Shown here piece after piece: positions 1 to 13,600 of a stretch of 64,000 nt of DNA. Source of the DNA: Lycocorax pyrrhopterus obiensis (taxonomy: Eukaryota; Chordata; Aves; Passeriformes; Paradisaeidae); NCBI GenBank assembly GCA_014706295.1, contig JACSVZ010000022.1:11612830-11676829 (forward strand). Direction: 5' to 3'. The first letter of the stretch is position 1. Each line of letters opens with the position of its first letter. Under the pieces are notes generated by a model that did not search any database, was not told where the DNA came from, and saw nothing but the letters and a program-made list of their open reading frames with translations. A program made the translations under genes and the position numbers.

Positions 1-104
1 TTCCCCTGGGGTTGCTGTTCGTGATCTGCCTCATTTTCCCGTGCGTGGCACTGGCACGGAAAACAGTAACGTGCTGTGTTTCTCCTTCCCTGTCCCGAAC
101 CCAG
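1..104 (+). other. KCNQ2: KCNQ2 intron, 3' end only
   Basis: The end of an intron whose start lies left of the window. It finishes in a pyrimidine-rich run and a CAG acceptor just before the exon at 105. Upstream KCNQ2 exons (channel core, helix A) are outside the window. Confidence 0.85.
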
Positions 105-213
105 AAGCAAGCCTACCTGGAGAAGACATTCCTGATGAGAACAAAAGCTGCAACTGCGAGTTTGTGACGGAAGATTTGACACCAGGGCTCAAAGTCAGCA
201 TCAGGGCAGTGTG
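105..213 (+). CDS. KCNQ2: KCNQ2 exon: linker leading into calmodulin-binding helix B
   Basis: KCNQ2 (Kv7.2) is a voltage-gated potassium channel subunit that, usually with KCNQ3, carries the neuronal M-current. This exon encodes part of the intracellular C-terminus. After two bases completing a Glu codon it reads [19 protein letters not shown] and continues through [16 protein letters not shown], leaving TG of a Cys codon completed by the next exon. This matches mammalian KCNQ2 nearly residue for residue. The bird reads [12 protein letters not shown] where I recall human EDIVDDKSCPC, about one residue longer. The acceptor is cccag and the donor is GTAAGAG. An acceptor three bases downstream is possible but a poorer match. 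The exon is 109 nt and leaves phase 2. The segment precedes helix B, which with helix A grips calmodulin and sets PIP2 sensitivity. Identification is secure. Confidence 0.97.
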
Positions 214-3648
<3,435 letters not shown>

Positions 3649-3756
3649 GATAGATATGATTGTGGGTCCCCCACCCCCTTCAACTCCCCGGCATAAGAAG
3701 TATCCAACCAAAGGACCCATGTATTCTTCCAAAGAGTCTCCCCAATACTCGCCTAG
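3649..3756 (+). CDS. KCNQ2: KCNQ2 alternative in-frame cassette exon (36 codons)
   Basis: A strong acceptor (TTTGCCAG) and a donor (AG/GTTAGG) bracket exactly 108 nt with no stop. It enters and leaves in phase 2, the same phase as the junction between its neighbours, so it can be included or skipped without a frame change. It encodes IDMIVGPPPPSTPRHKK, then YPTKGPMYSSKESPQYSP, then AG of Arg. The first half closely resembles the corresponding segment of the paralogue KCNQ3 (RIDMI...PPSTPKHKK as I recall it), which indicates a real, ancient coding segment. The insert is proline-rich and basic with several Ser/Thr. It would lengthen the linker between helix C and the assembly coiled coil. Alternative splicing of the KCNQ2 C-terminus is documented in mammals. 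I cannot confirm from sequence alone how often birds use this exon. Confidence 0.85.
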
Positions 3757-4869
3757 GTTAGGATTCACCAAAATGCCGCTTTCTCTGGAATTTTTTTCAT
3801 TTGCTTAATGTCAAACCCCTTTCATGCCAGTTATATGACGGCATTTCTCACTTAGCAGTGCAGCCTGCTAAATCATGACTCACGAGGGTTTGCTGCTCTG
3901 GGTGTGCTCTGATTTGCCTTCAAGCCAGAGGGGTACAAAAAAGGGGACGTTCATTCAGTCATCAATAACCATCAGTTCCTTCAGCGAGCCTATTTCCTAT
4001 TTTCAGTCTTCTTCGAGGTGTTAGAAAGCTAAATTATATCTTTTTTAAAAATCTCATATTTTATCAGGCTGTCTTCAAATGTAAAAGGTGGAATATTTAC
4101 CCACAAAGCCAATGTAAAGTGAATAATCCACTTCCTAAAGGACGACACCGTCCACACACAAGCCAAGGAGCCTCTGCAGCTCTTTGGACAATGAAATGAG
4201 TTTATTTCAGTGGGCAAAGTAAGAATGAAGTGTTTTGTAGCTGATGAACACAATGGTCTCTGTTTCTTGCTGGTGCCACTCTACTGACCATGGAGGAAAA
4301 AACTGTGTTAAAATATTACAACCATGGAACTCATATTCCAAAAAATAATAAATCAATCCTGATTTTCCAAGCAAAAGGAGCAGGAGTCAAACCCAGCCCT
4401 CAGTCACACAGTGAGAGATTTCTCATTAAGTTCTCTCCTTAAGCAAAACCATATCTGAAGCTCATGCCATGAGGAATATATTCTCACAAAAATTCCCATT
4501 TTAGGGCATTCTGAGGTCTGGGCAGCAAGGCCATGAGCTGGTTTGTATTTTTTCTCCTTGCATTGAGACCACTGGAGCCCAAGGCAGGTATAAATAAATA
4601 TTTGCCAGAAAGTCATTTTCCATGCAGAAATAGCAGGTGATTTTTAAATGCAGCAAGCTTAGCCTCAAATATTTTTTTTTTCTAAATATATTTGCCTCCC
4701 TAAGAGCTAATATGTGACAAATCTCTTGATTTTCATTTAAGCTGCTCTGAGTAATCTCCACTAGAGAAATGTAAGTAAAAGGAATATTGAAAGCTTACAT
4801 TTTCCTACTCAGCTAGCTCAAACATTAAAAAAATAGAATTTTCCAGAAGCCCCAAGCTTTATGCTTGAA

Positions 4870-4897
4870 AAAAAATGCTTTTAGTAAAGCATTTTTT
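4870..4897. repeat. Perfect 12-bp inverted repeat, 4-nt loop
   Basis: The arms AAAAAATGCTTT (4870-4881) and AAAGCATTTTTT (4886-4897) are exact reverse complements around the loop TAGT. The stem is short and A/T-rich, so it is not a microRNA precursor by size. Confidence 0.8.
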
Positions 4898-5440
4898 CCC
4901 ATTTCTCCTCCCTGCCAAAACAAGTCTTTGAAAATGAAATAACCTTGTTATCTGAAGAAACATTTAGATTTTAAAATATAAATACATCTTCAAGGGGATT
5001 TTGTTGTATTTAACCTTTAAGACGATACGTGCAACAAGCCTTCACTAAAGGCAAGATTTTCATGTGATAACCTGTGCCTCATACACAGCAAAGGTGATTG
5101 ATGGATCTGAGGGGAGGAGGCCTCAAACTGGGATATTTATTTTATTCAGTCCTAGTCTGTTGCTGTATCAGCTTCATGCTAATGACTTTTCCCCCCCTGT
5201 TTTTACAGTTCCTAACACCGACTAAAAAACCTTTGCACGTGCCCACAAGGCTCCTGGGATATTTAGACTTTTTTTCTTAATTTCTCCCTTTTCCAATGAA
5301 TTTTTTCATTTCCCCCTCATTGAGCTGTGGCTGCAGAAAGCAGCAGAGTACAGAAGCCTGCTGAAATCTCTGTTCCCACCCATGAAAAGGCTTATGCTGC
5401 ACTTAATTTTTGGCAGTTTTATCCTCCCACAGACACCAGT

Positions 5441-5460
5441 GGCGCTTGTGAGGTGCTGAA
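5441..5460 (-). promoter_or_regulatory. Candidate REST/NRSF (RE1-like) element
   Basis: On the minus strand the segment begins with a full left half-site TTCAGCACC and ends AGCGCC. These are the outer parts of the RE1 consensus, but the spacing is one base short and the GGACAG portion is imperfect. REST is reported to repress KCNQ2 outside neurons, which makes the location plausible. The match is incomplete. Confidence 0.3.
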
Positions 5461-8400
5461 GGGGCTGATGGATGGGAACCAGAGCTCTGAGCAGCCCCAA
5501 GCCCAGATCCAAAAACTCTTGGTCAGGCTCTGCTCCTGCCATCCCCTTCATCACCCCAACACCACATGGGTCTGTGCCATGGGGATGTGTCCTGTGAGGT
5601 CCCCATGGATGGCTCCGGCCTCTCCTTTTCAGTCTGCACCCCCTATTTTAGCCCAATTCTGCCCAGAGAAACATCGTGGGAGTGATGTCCCATGAGCTGC
5701 CTTAACCCTGTGGATTGCTCAGTACAGCCAAAATCTTCCTGCAAGCAGCTCCCAGCAAAGGCAGGGGGATCCTGGTAGATGCCCACAGCTGTGGTTTGGC
5801 TGATGGTGTTTGCTCCATGCTCTACACACAGACAATTTGGATCAAATTCCCTTGATCAGCTGATTTAGCCTAGAATAGGTGCAATCTCAGCTGTAATTTT
5901 TAGACAACAGTTGTTGATCAAAATTTGTCCAGAGCAAGATTTATTGCCAAATGAAGGGGTAAGTAGCCAGTCCTGTGACATGGATGAAGGGGGTTTGGCT
6001 TCGATGCCTGGATTGTTTACAAAAATTTATAAGAGATAAAGAAAAAAAAAAGAAAAGACTTAACTATTCCCAAACACTTCATTTTTATCTCATTTGAGCC
6101 GTTTGACCTTTTGATGTCTGCTTCTGGCCCGAGGGTGACATATTACACCTCTTTGCATGCACTGTTAGCATGAAGCATAATAAAGCATGAGAAAACCTGC
6201 ACTGTGGCTGATGCAAGAATTTACATTTTTTTTCTATCATTAGAAAGAAGGAAAGGCAGTAAAGTCCACTTTAAAGAGCGATCCCCTCTTCTCTCTGCCT
6301 CCCAAACTGAGGCCCAGCAGAGCCTACTAAGGACAGCAGATGGCACAGTTTGTCGTGCATCCTTAGAAATCTCTGTATCCTCTTCTGCCAGGAAAGGAAG
6401 AACATGGGGCTGGCTGTTCCAAAGCTTCAGCTGAATTCTTCCCTCTGCACGTATGTGTTTGGCACAGACAAAATAATTATTGAGAATACACAAGACTCCC
6501 CATGGGCTGTAGTGTAGAAGTGGGATGGGCACTTCAGAAGATTCTTGGTCCTTTGTCACACTGTAAGAACATAAATTATCCCTTTCTGCTTGCTAAAGTG
6601 GAATATATTCTCTCTTCTTCATCTTTTGAGCTTCGTTGCCCAGTTTGGACGAAATCTCAAAATCCTGTAATGGCTAAAAGGACCTCCTGCTCTTGGTGGT
6701 CCTCAGCTTGGTGCAGGTGGGTTGGGAGCTCACAAGGAATTTCCTCTTTTCTCTTGTATCAGATAAGGCACAAATGAAATCTCTGCACTTTGCTGGGGGT
6801 AGGAGCACTCTCCTGTGGTCCAGCTTGTGCCACGGGAAGCAAAGGGGTGGGAGACCTCGAGCCTGGTTTCTCCCATAAAGAGAGAAGGACGTGGTTGACC
6901 TTCTTCTGCCCTCTCTGCACTGAAGTCAGAGGCCCAGAGCTGCCCCCTGCACCATCCTTGGTGCTGCCCTGCCTCCAAGGAGAGATCTGGCTCTGCTTCC
7001 TCAGAGCTGTGGAAGACAAACATCCCAGGAGCTGGGACTATGTCCAGGTATAGACACAAAGGGAATGAATCAAGCAGGAATTCTGAGCTCTGGTGTCAAT
7101 TATATAATGGGAAAGGGCTTCTGAATGCTTTATGGGTGAGCTCTATGAAGGGCTTCAGCCCTGCTCCTAAACCCCAGCAGATCTAAAGGCAGGTTGTGTC
7201 CTTGAGGGTGGGTGACAATTTAGTGCTCTTCTTAGTGATCACTCCATCTGTGAAGTGCCAGCTGGCCACTGAAATGGGCCACGTGGGGCTCACTCTCTGG
7301 ATAGCTCTTCTTTTAAGATATGAAAAGACAGCAGAAGTCCTGCCTTGATTTCTGCAAGGTTGGAGTTAGGGTACACAAGACTCTCTCTGTTTTTACGATG
7401 CAATGTTCGGTTCTCCTCTCTGTGTCACAGTCTGTCCTGCCTCCCTGCTCTACTCCACAGCTGGTGAGGGACATCTCATTTCCATTAGTGGACACATTTC
7501 AGTGTCGGTGCCGTGCTGGATGGGACAGGAGGACAGAGCACCCTGATTGTTCTTGGCCTTCTGCAATATTCAATAACATTTAGACTTTGGGCCTCTGTAA
7601 ACTCATGTTCATTGTTTTACCAGTCTACTTGCTTGTGCATACAGGAGAGGAGTTCATACAGTGGCTGTACCACGCCTTGACTTGTGATTCCCCACCAAGG
7701 TAGCCCGAGGTATCCAATTTAACAGCTCTTTGCTTACATGGTAACGACATTGTCGTAGGATTTCTTGTGCTGTATGTCCTGTCAGTAACTGCATCCCTTG
7801 TGGGGAGTTCCTGTACATGTCAGTGATTTCCTTCTCCCATTACAAGAGAGAAATAAGGCATGCGTATTCCTCACACTTGTAATTCCAGCACTTGGTGCTC
7901 CTTGTACTCCTGTGCTTATATTGCTAAGCAAAGGATCAAACACGGCTTTTTAAGCAGAACAGAATTCTGTCACATCCCTGCCCAAATGAAGTAGCTTCTG
8001 GGATCAAAGCTAAACTCTGAAACAATTGTTGGCTTGTATTTTCTGTCTTTGGTGTGATGTGCTCATCCACTTCATCTCTTTGAGCCAGATCTGGTGCTGT
8101 AAAAGTGCTGTTGCTCTAATATAAGCTAAGGGAGCCACGCTGGTCCATTCCCACTGGTACCTGCCCCTCAGTGTCAACAGCCAACATCCGTATGGAGTCC
8201 CTGTCCAGTGTGAAGAAAACAGATAGCTCTTGTGTTGGAAATAGCCTCACATCTCATTCCTTTCCTTGGTTTTTGTTTGTTCATTTTCCCCTGTCTGTCT
8301 GTGTTCAGCTCCTTCCTTTTCCTCCTCCTGGTGCATGGACCCATGGCCCACAAGGCAGAACTGCGTAAGAAGCATTTTGAGTTTTCGCTCAAGATACCTC

Positions 8401-9432
8401 AACCTGGTTTCAGTCAGATTAATTAACCCTTCTTTCCCCTCACCACCCTTATGTTTGGTGCATTATGCAAGAGTAAAGTTTACCCAGCACAGAATTATTC
8501 TATAAACCTAGCTGCCATTAAGAAGTTATTCTAAAAATAAGTTGTTCCCCTGACTTTGGAGAGACCAAGAAGCTCTGGTGTTTACTCTCCAGAAATTTAT
8601 ATTTGATTCCTCTAATAAAATTGAGTTCCAGCTTCCAAACTGGTTCTGCCCTCCTTCCTCTGCATATGGAGCTGTTAGTAAACCCAGGTGTTTCCATACT
8701 GGGAATGAGGAAGTGCAAATGTGATGTGTAAAGAAGTCAGTACCAAATTATGTGCCCTGTAGCCTTTCCTGGCTGATTTGGCAGGAGCCTCCTCTGCTGT
8801 TCCCAGCTGGGAGCCCTGCTAATAAAAAACATCTAACAGTACAAGTGTGAACTGCATTGAGATGAAAACAGTTTGATAATGTTTGGTGAGTTCTGGCCAA
8901 ATTCAGCCTTGATGTAATTCCACAAAAACAGTTATCACTGCATCTGTTTGTCTGGATCTTAGGACAAGCAGCTCATTTTCATGGACATGAGAATTACACA
9001 TGGACATTTGCATCAAGGAGAGGAAGCTGCTGCAAAGACTGAAAAAGATCCCATTGATATATGCTAGAAAGAAAACTTGATCTTCTCCCAAAATAATAAT
9101 TTCTCAGTGCAAATAAGAAGTTAATCGATTTGGAAGAAAGCCAGTTAAAGAAATTCTTTGCAGTGGGTAAATTTACTGTGCATAATGTGCCAGGTTTTAT
9201 CTGTATAAACAGAAATGGATAATTTCAAACTCTGCTAATACTGCTCTGAATTTTGCATCTGAATTAACACTTCAGTGCCACTGCGTGTCTGTGAATAATT
9301 TGGAGTGTTAGTTGGGAGAGAGGCTGTTGCTTTGTCCCATGGAGGCACCACAAGCGGTGCCCTCCTCACCTGCTGCCTCCAACTGACTCCAGGTCCTTTT
9401 CCGGGGGCGGGGGGATTTTCTGATCCCGGTAG

Positions 9433-9556
9433 AGTTGACCAGATTGTCGGGAGAGGATCCTCCATGACTGACAAGGATCGGACCAAAGGGCCAGCGGAGG
9501 GGGAGCTGCCTGAAGACCCCAGCATGATGGGCAGGCTTGGAAAAGTTGAAAAACAG
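9433..9556 (+). CDS. KCNQ2: KCNQ2 exon: linker and start of assembly coiled coil
   Basis: This 124-nt exon starts with A completing Arg (AG/A) and encodes [33 protein letters not shown] and RLGKVEKQ, ending in phase 0 before GTATCT. It is nearly identical to mammalian KCNQ2, which I recall as [18 protein letters not shown], with SSM replacing [15 protein letters not shown] begins the helix D coiled coil, which lies within the subunit-interaction domain that sets Kv7 partner choice. The acceptor tract is G-rich and weak. A TGCATG motif lies 39 nt past the donor and may help define the exon. The frame stays open for about 50 more codons into the following intron. Confidence 0.96.
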
Positions 9557-10269
9557 GTATCTTGGGTCAGGAAGGGGTTCTTGTCAGAGGGTGTTGCATG
9601 CATTGTGGTTTTTTTTTTTCTTGCCTTTTTCTCTCAGTGGGACGTTACCTTTCAGTTAAAAAAAAGGGAGAGCCAAGAATATTTTATAAAAGAAGCAATG
9701 TGGATGTTATGAAAGGGGACTAAATGTCTTGGAGGCCTAAGTGCTACTTTTAAGCCAGGCACTTTGAGTCTAGTTTGTGAGTTTGTCAAAAGTCTACATT
9801 ATTTTTGAAAACAGCACATTGGCTTCTTTGCCACCGCACTGGACATGCTTCAAATGAGTCCCTGAGCCTGGCTGCTGGTGCTGCTGGCCTTGCTGAAGAT
9901 TTAAAATCTTCCTAGAGCATAAGGCTCAGAAATCCCCATGGCCTTCTGAGCCCAGACAAGTGCCAAGTGCAGGAAGGAGCTGGAAGGAGCAAGTGTGCTC
10001 CAGCTTTTCTGGAACTTGGTGCCTGTCAAAAAGATTAGAGGAGCATAAGGAAAATCCTGTAACAAGGGAAACCCTGGAAAAAGGTGGAGAATTAAACCCT
10101 TCAGAACAATTAAATATTCACTAAAAGTCTGAGATGCTGTGGGTCAGTGTAGGCAGAGGTGATCGATGAAGCCCAGCCCCACACTTGTGCCTCAATGGAA
10201 GTTGCTCATACTCAGGATGTTAATGTGCTTCAGCCTGCACGCAGTGCTGGAACTGTGGTGTTTTTGCAG
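9557..10269 (+). other. KCNQ2: KCNQ2 last intron, 713 nt
   Basis: Donor GTATCT and acceptor TTTTTGCAG. A TGCATG hexamer, the RBFOX binding motif, lies at 9595-9600. Otherwise I see nothing notable. Confidence 0.88.
9595..9600 (+). promoter_or_regulatory. TGCATG RBFOX-type intronic motif
   Basis: An exact TGCATG lies 39 nt downstream of the exon that ends at 9556. RBFOX proteins bound just downstream of an exon usually promote its inclusion in neurons. The motif is seen; its function is inferred. Confidence 0.4.
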
Positions 10270-10974
10270 GTTCAGTCAATGGAGAAGAAGCTGGACTTCC
10301 TGGTGAACATTTACATGCAGCGGATGGGCATCCCACCAACGGAGACAGAGGCTTACTTTGGGTCCAAAGAACCAGACCCAGCCCCTCCCTACCACAGCCC
10401 TGAAGACAGCAGGGAGCACATTGACAAGAACGGCTGCATCATCAAGATCATCAGGTCCACCAGCTCCATGGGTCAGAAGAACTTCTCCGCCCCACCAGCC
10501 CCAAGCAACGCGTGCCCGCCCTCCACGTCGTGCCAGCGGCAGAGCCACGGCTCCTCGCCCGTCGGAGACCCCGGCTCGCTGGTCCGGATCCCACCTCCAC
10601 CCTCCCACGAGCGCTCCCTGTCCGCCTACAGCGGCGGGCACCGGGCGAGCGTGGAGTACCTGAGGAACGAAGACATTACAACCAAACACCACGAGAGTGC
10701 CATGAGAGACAGCGACACGTCCATCTCCATCCCCTCGGTGGACCACGAGGAACTGGAGCGCTCTTTCAGCGGCTTTAGCATCTCCCAGTCCAAAGAGAAT
10801 TTGGACATCCTTAACAACGGTTGCTATGCAGCCGTGGCCAAAATCAGACCCTACATTGCAGAAGGGGAGTCAGACACCGACTCTGACCTCTGCACGCCCT
10901 GTGGCCCCCCGCCGAGGTCGGCCACGGGCGAGGGACCCTTCAGTGACATGGGCTGGTCAACCCCCCGGCAGTGA
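10270..10974 (+). CDS. KCNQ2: KCNQ2 terminal coding exon: coiled coil to ankyrin-G-binding tail
   Basis: This exon encodes 234 residues and a TGA stop at 10972-10974. It opens with [20 protein letters not shown], completing the coiled coil that tetramerises Kv7 subunits. A Pro/Ser-rich disordered region follows ([18 protein letters not shown], then [11 protein letters not shown]). Next come the conserved [20 protein letters not shown] and [12 protein letters not shown]. Near the end [20 protein letters not shown] carries the ankyrin-G anchor motif IAEGESDTD, which places KCNQ2/3 at axon initial segments and nodes. The protein ends GWSTPRQ, where I recall human GWAGPRK. The middle part ([17 protein letters not shown]) diverges most from mammals. 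The exon is GC-rich relative to its surroundings. Acceptor TTTTTGCAG, phase 0. Identification is secure. Confidence 0.98.
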   Translation, partial: VQSMEKKLDFLVNIYMQRMGIPPTETEAYFGSKEPDPAPPYHSPEDSREHIDKNGCIIKIIRSTSSMGQKNFSAPPAPSNACPPSTSCQRQSHGSSPVGDPGSLVRIPPPPSHERSLSAYSGGHRASVEYLRNEDITTKHHESAMRDSDTSISIPSVDHEELERSFSGFSISQSKENLDILNNGCYAAVAKIRPYIAEGESDTDSDLCTPCGPPPRSATGEGPFSDMGWSTPRQ

Positions 10975-11305
10975 AGCCTCCTGCAGCCGCCGAGCCACGT
11001 CCGAGCGCTGGCAGCTGCCCGCTCCAGCTGTCCACATGTCGAACTTCTCAAGGAGATTGACAGCTAAGGTTTTCCTCTTTCTAGGACACCCTTAGCTGGC
11101 AGATACTTTCTTGCAGCTTACTCTGGGGGGGGAACGAGCAGGTCCGAGCCTGCATTTGTGGAAGAGGTCACGGTGATGAGTGAACTGGAGCCGTGAAGTC
11201 CAGATTTCTTTCATACTCTCTTTCTAAGATCATTAGGTGAAACTATTTCATGGCGTAGGGTAGGCAATTTGCATTTCTTGGGAATCTTTAGAAGTGCAGG
11301 GCAGG

Positions 11306-11311
11306 AATAAA
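11306..11311 (+). terminator. Candidate KCNQ2 polyadenylation signal
   Basis: First canonical AATAAA after the stop codon, about 330 nt into the 3' UTR. No strong GU-rich downstream element is obvious, so it may be a minor or unused site. Confidence 0.25.
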
Positions 11312-12840
11312 TCACCCAGCCAGGGCTTTTGTAGATCAAATTAACTGGTGGCTGACAAGTGTTAGGTGGGAATTGCTACGTCATGGCACGAGTTGATCAC
11401 ACCTTTAGGTGTTTTGGAGTCACAGACTGAACACGTGTTTGTTTCTGGCTTAGACTGCAGGGCATGTGTAATACTGAGGGGTTGTTACTCCGTGGTTCCT
11501 CATTAGCTGTCAGGAAGGTGACATAATTCCAATATAATACATGGAAATGTTGCGTAGGCCCCTGGAGGAGAGGGATGGTGGCTGGGATAGTTGCATGAGC
11601 AGAAGACATGGCCTCAAGTGGGACAGGTTGGGGTACTGCTCTGAACCAGGGCAGTTTGGAAATGATCCCATCTTAGGAAAAACTCAGCAATATAAGCTTG
11701 AGTGCAAGAAGATGGACAATCCAGAGTGCAGAGAAATGAGACCGAGACGGAGGTCGAGACACTATGGGGATGGAATTTTATATTTTAAACCATGTATTAT
11801 ATTTAGTTATTTCTCCTTCTGCTGACAAGGGACCTGGGGGTGCTTTGAAAGCAAAGACAAACCAAAGGCAACCCCACTGGAGGGCTGCCATGATCCCAAG
11901 CCATTCTCGTGGCCAACAGCGCTGTTGGGGAGGCACAGCCACCAGTCAGAGGGAGAGGGTGGACATGCAAGATGCTGTGGTCCCCGCCTGCTGCGAGTTA
12001 AGTGCTGAGCTCCATCCTCTGGAAGCCCTGTTGGTCAGAGTGGGCGCTTTTCTTACAGTTTGCATTGTGCCTGAACACTTTTGCACACACTATGCCCATG
12101 GAAATCTTTCCTTTGTTCTTCTGCCCTGCCAAGAATCTCACCCCCACGTTCTCGGGACATCCTTAGGTTTGTTTGGATCCCTTAAGCTGAGTTAAGAGGC
12201 ACTGCTTTGTTTCTTCACGGTCTTTCAGAAGCCTCTTAGCCGTGCTTGCCCGTGAGTTGTGCCAACCCCAGTCTGCCCCGCTTCGTTGCTGTGGAAGCAC
12301 TTCCTCTTGGAAAGGTCATCGTGTCATTAGCAGGAACCTCGGCAGCTCTTTCAGCTGGGGGAAGGCGAGGGGAAAAGTGATGCTCAAAGTTTCTTTTGGG
12401 ACCAAAACAAAGTCACAAAGTGATCCTTTACATGGATAAGTTGGTTGGGGTTTTTTTTTTTTTGCAAGGGGGTGGATCAGGAGAACTTTGGTTTGGGATC
12501 TGTTTCCAGGGCTGGGACACCATCGCTGGCATTGTGCCTCTGGAACCTTGCTGTGCATCCACAGCCCAAATCCCACGTGTGTTTTCTGCTGTGATTTCAA
12601 ACCCTGTCTTTCCACATTTTCCCTGTGTCATATCAAGAGCCTGTTAAGGATATTTAGGTGACAACTTCATTTCTGTGTGGCCTTTGAGAGGTTGAACATT
12701 GACTTGCTTGGGGTGAAGGGAGACTTGCAGCCTTTTTCTCTCCTCCTGTTTGCTTGATCAGACACAGCAACCAGGGGAGAACCAGGATAATTTTGGCCTT
12801 AGGGAAGATGTGGGTGCAGTCTGACAACTTGCAGACAGGA

Positions 12841-12846
12841 AATAAA
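12841..12846 (+). terminator. Candidate KCNQ2 polyadenylation signal
   Basis: Canonical AATAAA about 1.87 kb after the stop, followed by a T-rich stretch (CCATTTTTTGC) and later GT-containing sequence. It is a more plausible cleavage context than 11306, but unproven. Confidence 0.3.
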
Positions 12847-13515
12847 ACCATTTTTTGCTAGTGCCCAGGACCAGCACACAGGTCTTATCATGGAATAAGG
12901 AAGGGGGAAGGATCTTCATAACTTTTCCTGCCATTTTTCACCATTCAGGAGGGGAAAACCTTGTTCTTAGGGAGAAACTGGGCTTCCAGCCATGCTAGTT
13001 CCTTTCTTTCCCCTCGTGAGCCATATTTTTGTAAACTTCTGCAGTTTTTCCCTCTCTGTTTGTGCTCCAAGACTCCTGGCTCCAGATTTCTTTGTGCAGA
13101 GTTAACACAGCGATGCCCTTGACTTCCGTACAGAGACAACTTTAAATGCCAAATGGCCGTAAATTGTGCAGGTTTGCCTCTGGTGTGTTCCGAAATGAGA
13201 TCCTTTCTGCTCGAACAAGAAATGTCAGCAGGTCCTAAATCTAACGTGGCGGCCTGGCCTTTCTACCGACCACGAGAATGGAAATTGCGTTTGGTGAGGC
13301 AAAAATCAACATTGCTCCAGCCAGCTGCTCGCTGCAAATTTGGTACATGTCAGAGATAACAGAGATTTATTCTCTTATTTGTTTGCAATTACTTTTCAAG
13401 GCCTGTTGGAAATTTGGCACAGAGAGGATGATACAGAGGCAGGAATGCCAGATGAGGATGAGGATAAGGATGATGTCATGCAGTCCTATTGCAGCACAGG
13501 TACATGACTGGTCTT

Positions 13516-13600
13516 TAATCACAGAATCACAGAATCATCGATTCATGGAACCACAGAATGGCTTGGGTGGAAAGGGACCTTAAAGCTCATCTTCAGGGAT
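13516..13600 (-). mobile_element. CR1 LINE 3'-end fragment
   Basis: The + strand reads AATCACAGAATCACAGAATC, then a CACAGAATGGCTTGGG-type segment and AGGGACCTTAAAGCTCATCT. This is the reverse complement of the avian CR1 3' terminus with its short terminal repeats. It is a truncated dead copy. Confidence 0.85.

Larger units (their letters stand above)
3757..9432 (+). other. KCNQ2: KCNQ2 long intron
   Basis: An intron of 5.7 kb (donor GTTAGG, acceptor CCCGGTAG with an unusually weak, G-interrupted pyrimidine tract). It contains a perfect 12-bp AT-rich hairpin at 4870-4897, a REST-like element at 5441-5460 and a TGCATG motif near 6155. I see no further exon with coding similarity and no clear CR1 element. 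Confidence 0.85.
10975..13515 (+). other. KCNQ2: KCNQ2 3' UTR (proximal part; end not determined)
   Basis: Sequence directly after the KCNQ2 stop. AATAAA hexamers occur at 11306-11311 and 12841-12846. Mammalian KCNQ2 has a 3' UTR of several kilobases, so the transcript could run past both. A poly(T) run lies near 12450. A T-box-like inverted repeat lies at 11397-11414. No other coding feature is supported. Confidence 0.55.
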
